This document shows positions 1 through 7,624 of a stretch of DNA of 11,969 nucleotides, piece after piece (positions within the stretch are counted from its first letter, which is position 1; every line of letters starts with the position of its first letter). Position numbers and translations under genes: made by a program. This DNA is from an uncultured Ruminococcus sp. (GTDB taxonomy: Bacteria > Bacillota > Clostridia > Oscillospirales > Ruminococcaceae). Under the pieces are notes generated by a model. It was given only the letters and a program-made list of their open reading frames with translations, ran no database searches and was not told where the DNA came from. Location: positions 1-11,969 of the forward strand of contig CABQIF010000066.1 of the NCBI GenBank assembly GCA_902464115.1. The letters are read 5' to 3'.

Positions 1-5
1 AATTT

Positions 6-2846
6 TCAGTGTTTAGACAGTAATACGTGCTTGATTTGATGTAGAGGTTGGTATAAATAAGTTTCCAGTGTACCTGTTTCATCCGCTTTGATGGGATTGA
101 TGTCAATTGTATATCCTTCCAGTGTAAGTGCTTCTTCATGAATGATATTGAAAAGAGCATCTTCCTTTAAGTCAGAATCCACTTCAAGAACAACATCAAT
201 ATCTGAATCCGCATTTTCAAGCCCACGAGAGCGAGAACCGCTAACAGCTGCATCATGAATCTCCGCAGTGATACCGTTTTCCTCAAAGATTCTCTGTGCA
301 AAACCCTTGACCATATTTTCAATCTCAACTGGTTTGAAGTTATAGAACTTGAAATGTTCTTCTGTTTTTGCTCTGAAATCTGCAATGGCAGGCGGTTCAA
401 CTTCTTTTTCAGCCGGAACCGATGCAATAATTTCCACATCAGCAGCTGTACGAATCGGGTGCTGTATCTTGAAATCACTTAAAATGTGTTGTTCTTCTGC
501 TGTAAGTGCAGCATTTTCTGCTAAGAAAGGCACAACACGGTCAAGAAGATAATTCAGTGATTCACGATCGTTTTCATTATAAGAAAACTCCTGTTCTAAT
601 GCATTCTTCGCAAACTGTTCAATATGGTCGATCAACGTTCCGCCGCCTGTTCCTACACCGTCCCCAATGTCAAAACGTCCGGAATGACGGAATTCCTGTC
701 CGTCAATCATGGTGGTAACCGTAAAATCCGTTTTCTTGTACCAGCCTGCCTTCAAGTCAGCAATATCACGTTCTGTATGCTGCTTTTCATCAAGATAGCC
801 AAGTACTGCATTGGCAAGGGCAAATGACATTTCAGGATTTTCATCGACAAAATCGGCAAGCAGATCACTTTCCGTAAACCAATCTTGATCTTTATCGCCA
901 AAGCGAAGCGATACAGAATCCGGCTCCGGAAGGTCAATTTCTTCAGCAGATACCAGTTCCTCACGCTGTGCAATTTGCAAGTCAAACTCCTGTTTTGCAG
1001 ATAGAAGCAAATCAAGTTGTCTGCCGTTATCAAGAAATTGACTGGTATCGCTCTGGTCGAGATAGCCAATCAGCAGATCATTCATTGTACCAAGTTGTGT
1101 AATGTCATAATCCTTAGAAACATAGTTTTCAATGACATTTGCCATGTTGTTCCGTGCTGCAATTTCAATAGAGGAAGAAAGAGCCTGTATCTGCTGATTA
1201 TCAAGCCCCATATTCTGCAAGTTTTCAAGAATCTGATTTTCACAGATCGTTTGACGGAGAATTGCCTGAAAATGCGGTGCATTCTCTTTTTCTGTGGTAA
1301 ACATAACCTTGCCGTCACGAATTAGTCCTGAAAATTCTGCACCACGCTCGTAAAGCTTCGGTTCAATCTTATGATACTTGTCAGGTGTCAAGGGCGAAAT
1401 CATAAACTGTCGGTTTCGGATTTCTCTGTATGGTCTGTTGCCGATGATTTCTTGTGAAGCCTGTCGGCTATTCTGAATCATTGGTTTTCTCATAACCTTT
1501 ACAGCATCCTGAATCGCACTTATCTGAGAAATATCAGCCTGAGATACAGTCATTACCCCTTTGCCGCTGGGATAGATTCTTGCTGAAAACGAAATGTTCA
1601 CTTTATTTGCCAGTTCTGCCATTTTGAGAATGGTTTCTCTGTCCTCGCTGATATAGGATTTCTGAGGAATATATTTGTAGTCTGTATTGCCGATAATATT
1701 TTTATCCTGCGGAATATGTTCTTTGCCCGACTTCTGCAATCTGCAAAGGGATTCATCAAGACCTGTAACATTCTTGAAATGGTCAATTTCAGAACTGTTT
1801 ACCGCAATCATCGTGTTGCTGCCATCGCTGTATGCACAGTAATTCAGCCCCGATTTATCAAGTGCCTGCTGTATCTGCTGAAATGTATCTTCACGCATGA
1901 CTGCAACGGTTTTATCTCTGTTATCCGTTGCTTCCTGCCAATAAGGATTACCGTATCGCTTCATTTTGTTTATTCTCCCTTGTAATATGTCATTCCAATC
2001 TTTTGCTCCATTTGGTATTACTCTTTTCATAGCAGGATACTGAGCAATCAGTTTTTCGGCAAACTCGTTTCCTGCCTTATCGTTATCGGTGCAGAGATAG
2101 ATATTTTCAGGTGATATTGCATATCGTTTCATCGTTTCCGTGACAACAGAGGGCTTTACACCTGCCATGGAAACCAACCTGTAATCCCTGTGTTCGGGGT
2201 ATAGATCAGCAAATGAAACCGCATCGATCGCACTCTCAAAAAAATAGGTATTGGCAGGTTTGCTGCTGACTATTTCAAAGCCATAACCGTCTGCTGCACC
2301 TTTATCAAACGATTTGAAACGCATACTTGATGTACCGACCTTTTCCGCACCGACCAGTAAGCCATTCTCGTCGAAGATTTTGAATACTGCATTGCCTGTT
2401 TTTTCTTCCTGTGATAATCTTCCCTCAGCAGTCAATTTCTCAAGAGATGCGATAGTTAATCCACGAGCATCATGCAGATAGTGCATGGTTCTGGATAAAT
2501 CTTTGCTCTCGTGCAGTGTGATCTCACGATTTTTGGGCGGTTCAGCTTTTGATGCAATATGGGAGTGAAACGGAATTGCCTTTTCATTGCTGAGTAACTC
2601 CACCGCAGAAACAAAGTCCAGTCCCATAAATTCCTGCACAAACTGAATGTTGCTGCCGCCCCTGTTTTCCGAGAAGCGAAACCACTTTCCAACTTCACCA
2701 GCTTCGTTATTTTTGATATGCAGACTGTCATGTTCTTGCAGAATATACTCTCTGCCAACCTGTTTTAAGGAGAATCCCTGACTTCTCAGGAAATCAGGGA
2801 GATTGACAAGATTGGCGCGTTCGATCTGTTCCGGTGTGACTCGCAT
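6..2846 (-). CDS. Large polyvalent DUF3991/TOPRIM protein with C-terminal nucleotidyltransferase domain
   Basis: A 946-residue multidomain protein, probably acting on DNA during conjugative transfer. Residues about 10-85 align in pattern with a DnaG-type CHC2 zinc finger (GGSNIQFVQ, then LDFVSAVELL) but contain no cysteine, so the finger is degenerate. Residues 118-190 look like DUF3991. A TOPRIM domain spans about 199-288, with the acidic E204 in FFESAID, D254 and D256 in LCTDNDKAG, and KDWNDIL at 282-288. Three copies of a roughly 60-residue module follow (311-530). Residues 645-750 resemble a domain of ICE large polyvalent proteins (GRFDIGDGVGTGGG at 723-736). The end (822-946) is a Pol-beta-type nucleotidyltransferase: GSRSRG 870-875, D882 and D884, and a third acidic residue D915 in YTIDINP. 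The ATG shares one base with the upstream stop (TGATG) behind a GGCAGGA site. TOPRIM is secure; DUF3991 and the nucleotidyltransferase are probable; the biochemical role is inferred. Confidence 0.85.
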   Translation of the reverse strand: MRVTPEQIERANLVNLPDFLRSQGFSLKQVGREYILQEHDSLHIKNNEAGEVGKWFRFSENRGGSNIQFVQEFMGLDFVSAVELLSNEKAIPFHSHIASKAEPPKNREITLHESKDLSRTMHYLHDARGLTIASLEKLTAEGRLSQEEKTGNAVFKIFDENGLLVGAEKVGTSSMRFKSFDKGAADGYGFEIVSSKPANTYFFESAIDAVSFADLYPEHRDYRLVSMAGVKPSVVTETMKRYAISPENIYLCTDNDKAGNEFAEKLIAQYPAMKRVIPNGAKDWNDILQGRINKMKRYGNPYWQEATDNRDKTVAVMREDTFQQIQQALDKSGLNYCAYSDGSNTMIAVNSSEIDHFKNVTGLDESLCRLQKSGKEHIPQDKNIIGNTDYKYIPQKSYISEDRETILKMAELANKVNISFSARIYPSGKGVMTVSQADISQISAIQDAVKVMRKPMIQNSRQASQEIIGNRPYREIRNRQFMISPLTPDKYHKIEPKLYERGAEFSGLIRDGKVMFTTEKENAPHFQAILRQTICENQILENLQNMGLDNQQIQALSSSIEIAARNNMANVIENYVSKDYDITQLGTMNDLLIGYLDQSDTSQFLDNGRQLDLLLSAKQEFDLQIAQREELVSAEEIDLPEPDSVSLRFGDKDQDWFTESDLLADFVDENPEMSFALANAVLGYLDEKQHTERDIADLKAGWYKKTDFTVTTMIDGQEFRHSGRFDIGDGVGTGGGTLIDHIEQFAKNALEQEFSYNENDRESLNYLLDRVVPFLAENAALTAEEQHILSDFKIQHPIRTAADVEIIASVPAEKEVEPPAIADFRAKTEEHFKFYNFKPVEIENMVKGFAQRIFEENGITAEIHDAAVSGSRSRGLENADSDIDVVLEVDSDLKEDALFNIIHEEALTLEGYTIDINPIKADETGTLETYLYQPLHQIKHVLLSKH
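1257..1916 (-). repeat. Three tandem protein-level copies of a ~60-residue module in the TOPRIM protein
   Basis: Three diverged copies lie at 1767-1916 (residues 311-360), 1503-1676 (391-448) and 1257-1439 (470-530). Each shows a helix, then a pattern like 'g-i-x-[FY]-[SC]-a', a short turn and a beta strand, for example NISFSARIYPSGKGVMTVS and GAEFSGLIRDGKVMFTT. Copies two and three start with YIPQKSYISEDR-like or YREIRNRQF-like segments that match the QIPxEDR lead of the copies in the upstream gene. Similarity was judged by eye at protein level; there is no obvious DNA-level repeat. Confidence 0.6.
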
Positions 2847-4732
2847 CAGAGTTCCTGCCCTTTGCTTTTAGATTCCCCTTGTTTCGGACTTTCTGCCTTC
2901 ACTTCCTGTGCAAGCTTTTTCATCTTTTTTCGGCTGAAATAAGCCGGTGCTTCTGATTTTCTTACGGTTACAGCAGATTTGTCACCATCTAATCTTGCAG
3001 AGTAGGGAATGCCGTCCTTTTCAAGCTTTTGCATGGTTTCCTGTGCATCTTTTTCCGACATTGGATGGATTGCTCTGTCCTCTCTTGGAATCTGTCGGAA
3101 CACTTCGGGATTTACAAGACGAACGTGTGTATCCTTCGCTTTTTCCTCTGCAGCGTGGAAAGCACCCTCATTTTTCTTGGAAACGGTAATGGTAACACCT
3201 TTCTCCGTTTCCACCGCCGAAAAAGGAATCTTCTGCTTTTCCAACTCTGTCATTATGATTGCACCCACCTTCGCCGGTTCGTTAGTAATCACTCTGTCCT
3301 CCGGTGGAATCTGCCTGTAATAGTTGGGATTGATTTTTCGTACTCCCGAACGGGATCTCTGCGGTTCTTTCTTTTCCGGTGTTGGCTTCTCTGCTTGTTT
3401 CTCCACCTGTTTTTCCGGCTGTGCCTGCATGACCGTTTTCGCAAACAGGTTAATCAGTCCGGCATGGGAACTGAGAAATAGCTTTCTTTTCGTATAGAGT
3501 TCCGGTACGTCCTGAAGTGTATCTTTAGCAAAATCTTTGACTTCCTTAGAAATTCTGCCGTCTGATGTCCCTTGTAGAACATTTGCAAGCACAAAGGCGA
3601 TACGATCGTCAGAAAATTTTTCACGCACATCACGAAGTGCCTGTTCGGAATTCAGGGTATATCGCTCATAATCGTAATTCTGAGAGAGTGCCTGTGAGAT
3701 CTCCTTTGCACATTCCATATTAGCCTTTGCAGATTCTCGGAAGGCTTGCAGTGTGGCATCATCACAAGTGCTAAAATCGATTTCTTCCAGAAATAACGGC
3801 ACATCGGGACGTTCCTCTTTTTTGCCGTTGTTGATGATGCCATCGATCATATTGAAGTCATCTTCCATGGACATTTCCGCATTACGAAGATATTCAGCAG
3901 AATCAAGCGTTATCGTTTCAATCGGTTTGTCAAAATCAGACAAATCGCCATTTGACAAAAAGTCCGTATTTTCGATTTCGGCTTCTGTTTGTGCAATGGC
4001 TTTGTCAACAATATGATCGTTTGCATTTTCCATTTCAGGAGCATTTTCAAGCTTATGGATTTTCGCTTCTACAGCAGAGATACTTGATTTTACTGCTTCG
4101 ATTTTTTGACCAAGCTTGAATTTTTCTGCCATGGAATCACTTTTTTCATACTGTTCAAACAGTTTGGAAAGCTTGCTCTTTTCTGCATTCATGCTGATAC
4201 ACAGCAGACCTTTGCTGCTGTTCCGCAAATTTTCCATGGATTCCTTGAACAGTTCTCTGCGTTTCTGCGGATTTGGTATCATGAACGACTGAATGACGTT
4301 GCTGAAACTTCTGAGTTTTTCGGCTTTCAGCCTGAAAACAGCGATACGGTCATCCAGTTTGGAAATTTTGTTTTCTGCCTTTTTGATGCTGTTTTCAATC
4401 TTCGGAATACGGTTTTCATGGATTGCATTGATTTTTGTTTCATTTGCTCTGATGATCGCAGATACAGCACCGGGAAGTTTACCGCTGTCCATTAAGTCCT
4501 GCAGCATCGCATTTGTCGCTTCAAGTCTTGCAGCTTTTTCTTCGAGCACCGCAATTCTGTTTTCGCTCTTGCTGATCTGATCCTGTGTTTCAGCTTTCTG
4601 TTCCTGAAGATGATCCAGCGTGTCCATATGGCTGCCGTAAGCCATATGAAAAATCGGCAGCAGCGTTTCACTCTTGTGTGCATCTGCTTCAAGCTCCGGC
4701 CGTTTTGTAACTTCGTTATCTTGTATCGGCAT
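2846..4732 (-). CDS. Coiled-coil polyvalent ICE protein with DUF3849-like region and two C-terminal modules
   Basis: A 628-residue hydrophilic protein without signal peptide or membrane segment. Residues about 38-145 and 180-230 are Glu/Lys-rich with heptad-like spacing and likely form coiled coils. Residues 365-435 (FSDDRIAFVLANVLQ, DGRIS, SSHAGLINLF) resemble the DUF3849 pattern of ICE and phage polyvalent proteins. A Pro/Glu/Lys linker (438-462) leads to two copies of a module beginning YRQIPPEDR (from 471) and FRQIPREDR (from 545); related copies occur in the next gene. The start is ATG with GAGGGGTG about 8 bases upstream. The stop shares one base with the next start, so the two are probably co-translated and may act together. 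The function is unknown; a structural or DNA-binding role in transfer is inference only. Confidence 0.8.
   Translation of the reverse strand: MPIQDNEVTKRPELEADAHKSETLLPIFHMAYGSHMDTLDHLQEQKAETQDQISKSENRIAVLEEKAARLEATNAMLQDLMDSGKLPGAVSAIIRANETKINAIHENRIPKIENSIKKAENKISKLDDRIAVFRLKAEKLRSFSNVIQSFMIPNPQKRRELFKESMENLRNSSKGLLCISMNAEKSKLSKLFEQYEKSDSMAEKFKLGQKIEAVKSSISAVEAKIHKLENAPEMENANDHIVDKAIAQTEAEIENTDFLSNGDLSDFDKPIETITLDSAEYLRNAEMSMEDDFNMIDGIINNGKKEERPDVPLFLEEIDFSTCDDATLQAFRESAKANMECAKEISQALSQNYDYERYTLNSEQALRDVREKFSDDRIAFVLANVLQGTSDGRISKEVKDFAKDTLQDVPELYTKRKLFLSSHAGLINLFAKTVMQAQPEKQVEKQAEKPTPEKKEPQRSRSGVRKINPNYYRQIPPEDRVITNEPAKVGAIIMTELEKQKIPFSAVETEKGVTITVSKKNEGAFHAAEEKAKDTHVRLVNPEVFRQIPREDRAIHPMSEKDAQETMQKLEKDGIPYSARLDGDKSAVTVRKSEAPAYFSRKKMKKLAQEVKAESPKQGESKSKGQEL
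2921..3331 (-). repeat. Two copies of the QIPxEDR module at the C-terminus of the coiled-coil protein
   Basis: Copy A is 3134-3331 (residues 468-533) and copy B is 2921-3112 (residues 541-604). Both read NPxx[YF]RQIPxEDR, then a variable turn, a helix containing LEKxxIP[FY]SA, and a strand with a [IV]TV core (GVTITVSKK and SAVTVRKSE). These are the best conserved of the five copies seen in the two adjacent genes. The copies differ at many codons, so duplication is old. Confidence 0.75.
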
Positions 4733-4767
4733 TTATGTCACCCCTCAAAGAAATATATTTACATGAT

Positions 4768-5067
4768 TCATCTTGTTCGCTCCATTTCACGATTTTTCTG
4801 CTTTATATTTTCCTGATTCTCTGTTTCAGGTTCTTTGCCATCTACATACAAATACTGTTCCAGTGCTTTCTTTATGCTGCAATTATCGCTGTGCCAACAG
4901 TTGATATAGGTTTGTGCAAGCATGATCTGAATGTCAATCGGCTTGTTTTCCAATTGTGCGACCGTTACACCCAAAACCACAGCAATTTCAGGAAGCAACA
5001 GCCGTGCATAGTACTTACTGTCCGGTTCAGACAAAAAGAGCAGCATTTCCTCTGTATACGGCTTCAT
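4768..5067 (-). CDS. Small hypothetical protein (99 aa)
   Basis: A family I do not recognise. The protein is soluble, with a helix-rich N-terminal part (LLLPEIAVVLGVTVAQLE at 23-40 resembles a helix-turn-helix segment, but this is weak) and two cysteines, C57 and C63. The last 20 residues are a highly charged Asn/Gln/Lys/Glu/Arg tail. The start ATG overlaps the upstream stop as ATGA, and only a poor ribosome site precedes it, so translation is probably coupled to the previous gene. It lies 35 bases before the coiled-coil polyvalent gene. The overlap and the charged, cytosolic composition support it as a real gene; the opposite-strand frame here looks like an antisense shadow. Function unknown. 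Confidence 0.7.
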   Translation of the reverse strand: MKPYTEEMLLFLSEPDSKYYARLLLPEIAVVLGVTVAQLENKPIDIQIMLAQTYINCWHSDNCSIKKALEQYLYVDGKEPETENQENIKQKNREMERTR

Positions 5068-5399
5068 CGCTCATTGACCATTCTGGCAAGTTCGTTCTTA
5101 TCCGTACCGATCGCATATTCATACATGAGATTCAGTTTTTCATTTTCAGAAAGCTGCATCAGACTGCTGATTTCCATGCCTGTATTTTCCGCAATTTCGT
5201 GCATACCGAGAATGAGTGTTCCTTTTCGCCACAGCTTTTCGATTTCTTCATACTGCTTATGTGTCGAAAGTTCATCACAGGCTTCATACTGTTTCATTGC
5301 CTGGCAAATATCTTCCTGTATTTCTTCCGGCATTGTGCGGAGGTGATCGGTGAGAACGCCGAGAACATCTGCCGCTTTTCTTAATGTTTCTATATCCAA
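5064..5399 (-). CDS. Small hypothetical protein (111 aa) with TTG start
   Basis: An unrecognised, acidic, mostly helical cytosolic protein. Visible features are an N-terminal helix (DIETLRKAADVLGVL), an EEIEKLWRKGTL segment, and a C-terminal LSENEKLNLMYEYAIG stretch. It has no signal peptide and no membrane segment. The start chosen is TTG (5399-5397), because AAAGGAA (5412-5406) sits 6 bases upstream and no ATG or GTG fits. A hairpin lies just before this ribosome site, in the 55-base gap after topoisomerase III, so expression may be tuned separately from the upstream genes. The stop overlaps the next start by four bases (ATGA). Function unknown; its position next to topB suggests a role in ICE DNA handling, but this is inference. 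Confidence 0.7.
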   Translation of the reverse strand: MDIETLRKAADVLGVLTDHLRTMPEEIQEDICQAMKQYEACDELSTHKQYEEIEKLWRKGTLILGMHEIAENTGMEISSLMQLSENEKLNLMYEYAIGTDKNELARMVNER

Positions 5400-5405
5400 A
5401 ATTCG

Positions 5406-5412
5406 TTCCTTT
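5406..5412 (-). promoter_or_regulatory. Ribosome binding site deciding a TTG start
   Basis: On the minus strand this reads AAAGGAA, 6 bases before TTG at 5399. It is the only good Shine-Dalgarno match here and supports the unusual TTG start of the 111-residue protein. It directly abuts the small inverted repeat at 5413-5424. Confidence 0.65.
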
Positions 5413-5449
5413 CTGACAGGTCAGATTTTCCAGACGCTGTCTGGAAAAT
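5413..5449 (-). repeat. Two adjacent inverted repeats in the topB to TTG-gene gap
   Basis: A perfect 11-bp stem (5425-5435 with 5439-5449; ATTTTCCAGAC and GTCTGGAAAAT) closes on a 3-base loop. Immediately downstream in transcription is a second small palindrome, CTGAC-CT-GTCAG on the minus strand (5413-5424), touching the ribosome site of the next gene. No U-run follows the large hairpin, so it is not a standard intrinsic terminator. It could be an mRNA processing or stability hairpin, a translational control element, or an operator for a dimeric repressor. Confidence 0.7.
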
Positions 5450-5454
5450 GCAAA

Positions 5455-7467
5455 TCATTCTTTTCTTGTCGACCAGTTGTAATATGTCTTGCCCTGAAAC
5501 GCATTTTCTGCCACCTTTGGCACAACAATGGTCTTTCTGCCGTTTTTGATGTAGCTTGTTTCCTTACCGGAAAGCAGAGACTTCAACTGTCCCTCAGAAA
5601 GTTCTACGCCATACACTTTTGAAAGATTCATTCCGCATCGTGCGGAACAGTACCAGCCATACTTGCCTTTGATAACCGGCTTGCCGCACTTTGGACAATT
5701 TCCGATGCTCGGCTGATTTTCACCAAAAGACACGGAATCATCAACAGAACCGTATTTACTTACAAGTTCCGTCACAAAGCGATTGATTTCATTCATGAAG
5801 CTGTCCGCAGAAAGACTGCCATGTTCCACTTCAAGCAGCTTGTTTTCCCAGTCGGCAGTCAAACGTGCAGATTTGACTTCATCGGGCATGACACGGATCA
5901 GATTTCTGCCCTTGTGAGTAGAAATGATTTTTTTGCCGTCACGCTGAATATATCCGTGCTTGACAAGATTTTCAATGGTATTGGCTCTTGTTGCAGGTGT
6001 GCCAAGTCCTTTTTTCTCCGCATTTTCGTCAAAATCTTCTGCACCTGCGTGTTCCATGGCAGAGAGAAGCGTATCTTCGGTAAATGATTTTGGCGGAGAT
6101 GTAAAATGCTCTGATTTTGCTGCCTTTGCCGTAAAAGTCATGCCCCTTTCCAAATCAGGCAGACTCTTTTCGTCAGGTTTTTCCGCTTCTCCGATTTTGC
6201 CGTCTAACGCTTTCCAGCCGGATTCCAAGACGGTTTTGCCTGATGCGGTAAATTCCGTATTTTCGCAGCTAAGTGTTACTTTTACAGCACCATACTGATA
6301 TGCAGAAGCTGAAGCACAAAGCAGACGGAGTGCAACGAGTTTCAGGATATTCTGTTCACCCGCTGCAAGTGCCGAAATGTCATATTTCACGCCGCTTTCC
6401 GTTGGAATAATTGCATGATGTCCTGTGACTTTGCGGTTATTGATGACTGCCCTGAGATTCGGTTCTGCAACACTTCCAAATCCAAAATGTTCGCTGATTG
6501 CCGGAATGAGAGCATAGGCAGTCTGTTCCATATCATCGGATAAGTACTGAGAATCGGTACGGGGGTAGGTGACCAGCTTTTTCTTATAGAGGGACTGCAT
6601 ATAGTCGAGGGTCTGCTGTGCCGTGTAACCAAACTTTTTGTTGGCTTCACGCTGTAAGGAGGTCAGGTCAAAAAGTTTCGGAGCGGATATGCTTCTGACC
6701 TCTTTCTTCACATCGGTTACCGTTACCGTTTTGCCATTGCAGGAAGAAACCAGTCTATCAGCTGTATTTTCATCGTCAATCCTTGTACCGACTGCCTTGA
6801 AATCCATATCCAGATCTACCGTGAAATACTTTTGTTTGACGAAATTTGCAATATCCGCATCACATTTCACGATCATGGCAAGTGTCGGTGTCTGCACTCT
6901 GCCTGTATTCAGGTGGGCGTTATATCGCACCGAAAACAGCCTTGAACCATTCATGCCGACCAGCCAGTCCGCCTTTGCACGGCAGAAGCCTGCCTGATAG
7001 AGATTGTCATACGCAGAACTGCTTTTCAGCTTATAGAAACCGTCCCTGATTGCCGATTCTTCCAGTGAGGAGATCCAAAGCCTTTTCACAGGCTTTTGAC
7101 ACTTTACAAGATTGTATACATATCGAAAAATACATTCGCCCTCACGGTCAGCATCGGTTGCACAGATAATCTCCGTGATGTTTCTGTCATTCATAAGCTG
7201 CTTCAATACTTTGAACTGGTCCTTGGAACTTTCAGAAATCTTAAATTTCCATTCTTCCGGAATCATGGGGAGCTGTGCAAAACTCCATTTTGCCTCCCAA
7301 TTTTCAGAATACTCATCTGGAAACTGCAATCCGACCAGATGACCAAAACACCAGCTGACAACATAGCCGTTTCCCTCTAAGCAGCCGTTTTTCTTGGTGT
7401 TTGCACCGAGAACCTTTGCGAGTTCTCGGCTGACCGAAGGCTTTTCGCCGATTACCAGAATACTCAT
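5455..7467 (-). CDS. topB: DNA topoisomerase III (type IA), ICE-encoded
   Basis: A 670-residue type IA topoisomerase, which relaxes or decatenates DNA by cutting one strand through a 5'-phosphotyrosine. The N-terminal TOPRIM domain has E8 in GEKPS and the Mg-binding acidic motif TDADREGE at 104-111. The conserved NTGRVQTPTLAMI lies at 187-199. The catalytic tyrosine is Y301 in VTYPRTDS. KGLGTPATRANTIENL is the typical late type IA motif. A single C-terminal zinc ribbon has C591, C594, C607 and C611. The length fits Tn1549-type ICE enzymes. The ATG overlaps the upstream 48-residue gene by four bases (ATGA), with GGGAG about 10 bases upstream. Such enzymes are thought to untangle DNA during conjugative transfer or ICE replication; that role is from family knowledge. 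All key catalytic residues appear intact. Confidence 0.96.
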   Translation of the reverse strand: MSILVIGEKPSVSRELAKVLGANTKKNGCLEGNGYVVSWCFGHLVGLQFPDEYSENWEAKWSFAQLPMIPEEWKFKISESSKDQFKVLKQLMNDRNITEIICATDADREGECIFRYVYNLVKCQKPVKRLWISSLEESAIRDGFYKLKSSSAYDNLYQAGFCRAKADWLVGMNGSRLFSVRYNAHLNTGRVQTPTLAMIVKCDADIANFVKQKYFTVDLDMDFKAVGTRIDDENTADRLVSSCNGKTVTVTDVKKEVRSISAPKLFDLTSLQREANKKFGYTAQQTLDYMQSLYKKKLVTYPRTDSQYLSDDMEQTAYALIPAISEHFGFGSVAEPNLRAVINNRKVTGHHAIIPTESGVKYDISALAAGEQNILKLVALRLLCASASAYQYGAVKVTLSCENTEFTASGKTVLESGWKALDGKIGEAEKPDEKSLPDLERGMTFTAKAAKSEHFTSPPKSFTEDTLLSAMEHAGAEDFDENAEKKGLGTPATRANTIENLVKHGYIQRDGKKIISTHKGRNLIRVMPDEVKSARLTADWENKLLEVEHGSLSADSFMNEINRFVTELVSKYGSVDDSVSFGENQPSIGNCPKCGKPVIKGKYGWYCSARCGMNLSKVYGVELSEGQLKSLLSGKETSYIKNGRKTIVVPKVAENAFQGKTYYNWSTRKE

Positions 7468-7610
7468 ACGAAATCATCTCCCATATCATCGCTGTCACGA
7501 AGTGCCTTGTTGTATCCCTTTCCATAACCTTTTCGGTAAAAAATTGTTCCTGCAATTATGGCGGCTCCTGCCGCTGCAACTGCACCGATTATTTTGCAAA
7601 TCCTGTTCAT
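7464..7610 (-). CDS. Single-pass membrane microprotein (48 aa)
   Basis: A 48-residue protein beginning MNRICKIIGAV. Residues about 7-24 form one small-residue-rich membrane segment (Ala, Gly, Ile) followed by the basic run YRKGYGKGYNK, and the C-terminus is acidic (DSDDMGDDFV). By the positive-inside rule the basic C-terminal side is probably cytoplasmic. ATG is preceded by AAAGGGTG 8 bases upstream, which lies over the stop of the preceding gene. Its own stop TGA overlaps the topB ATG as ATGA, so it is translationally coupled to topB. I recognise no family. The ribosome site, the overlap and the membrane-plus-charged-tail design argue it is real. Confidence 0.7.
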   Translation of the reverse strand: MNRICKIIGAVAAAGAAIIAGTIFYRKGYGKGYNKALRDSDDMGDDFV

Positions 7611-7624
7611 GTAAATTCACCCTT

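Noticed and set aside
2921..3331. CRISPR array or DNA tandem repeat
   Set aside because: The similarity is at protein level only, inside an intact reading frame, with copies of about 200 bases that differ at many codons.
4735..5346. 203-residue open frame on the plus strand
   Set aside because: It lies opposite two minus-strand genes with an ATGA overlap and a ribosome site, and its Phe/Ser/Cys-rich composition is typical of an antisense frame.
5425..5449. Intrinsic terminator after topB
   Set aside because: The stem is strong but no U-run follows it on the minus strand, and the next gene begins within 30 bases, so it is listed as an inverted repeat only.
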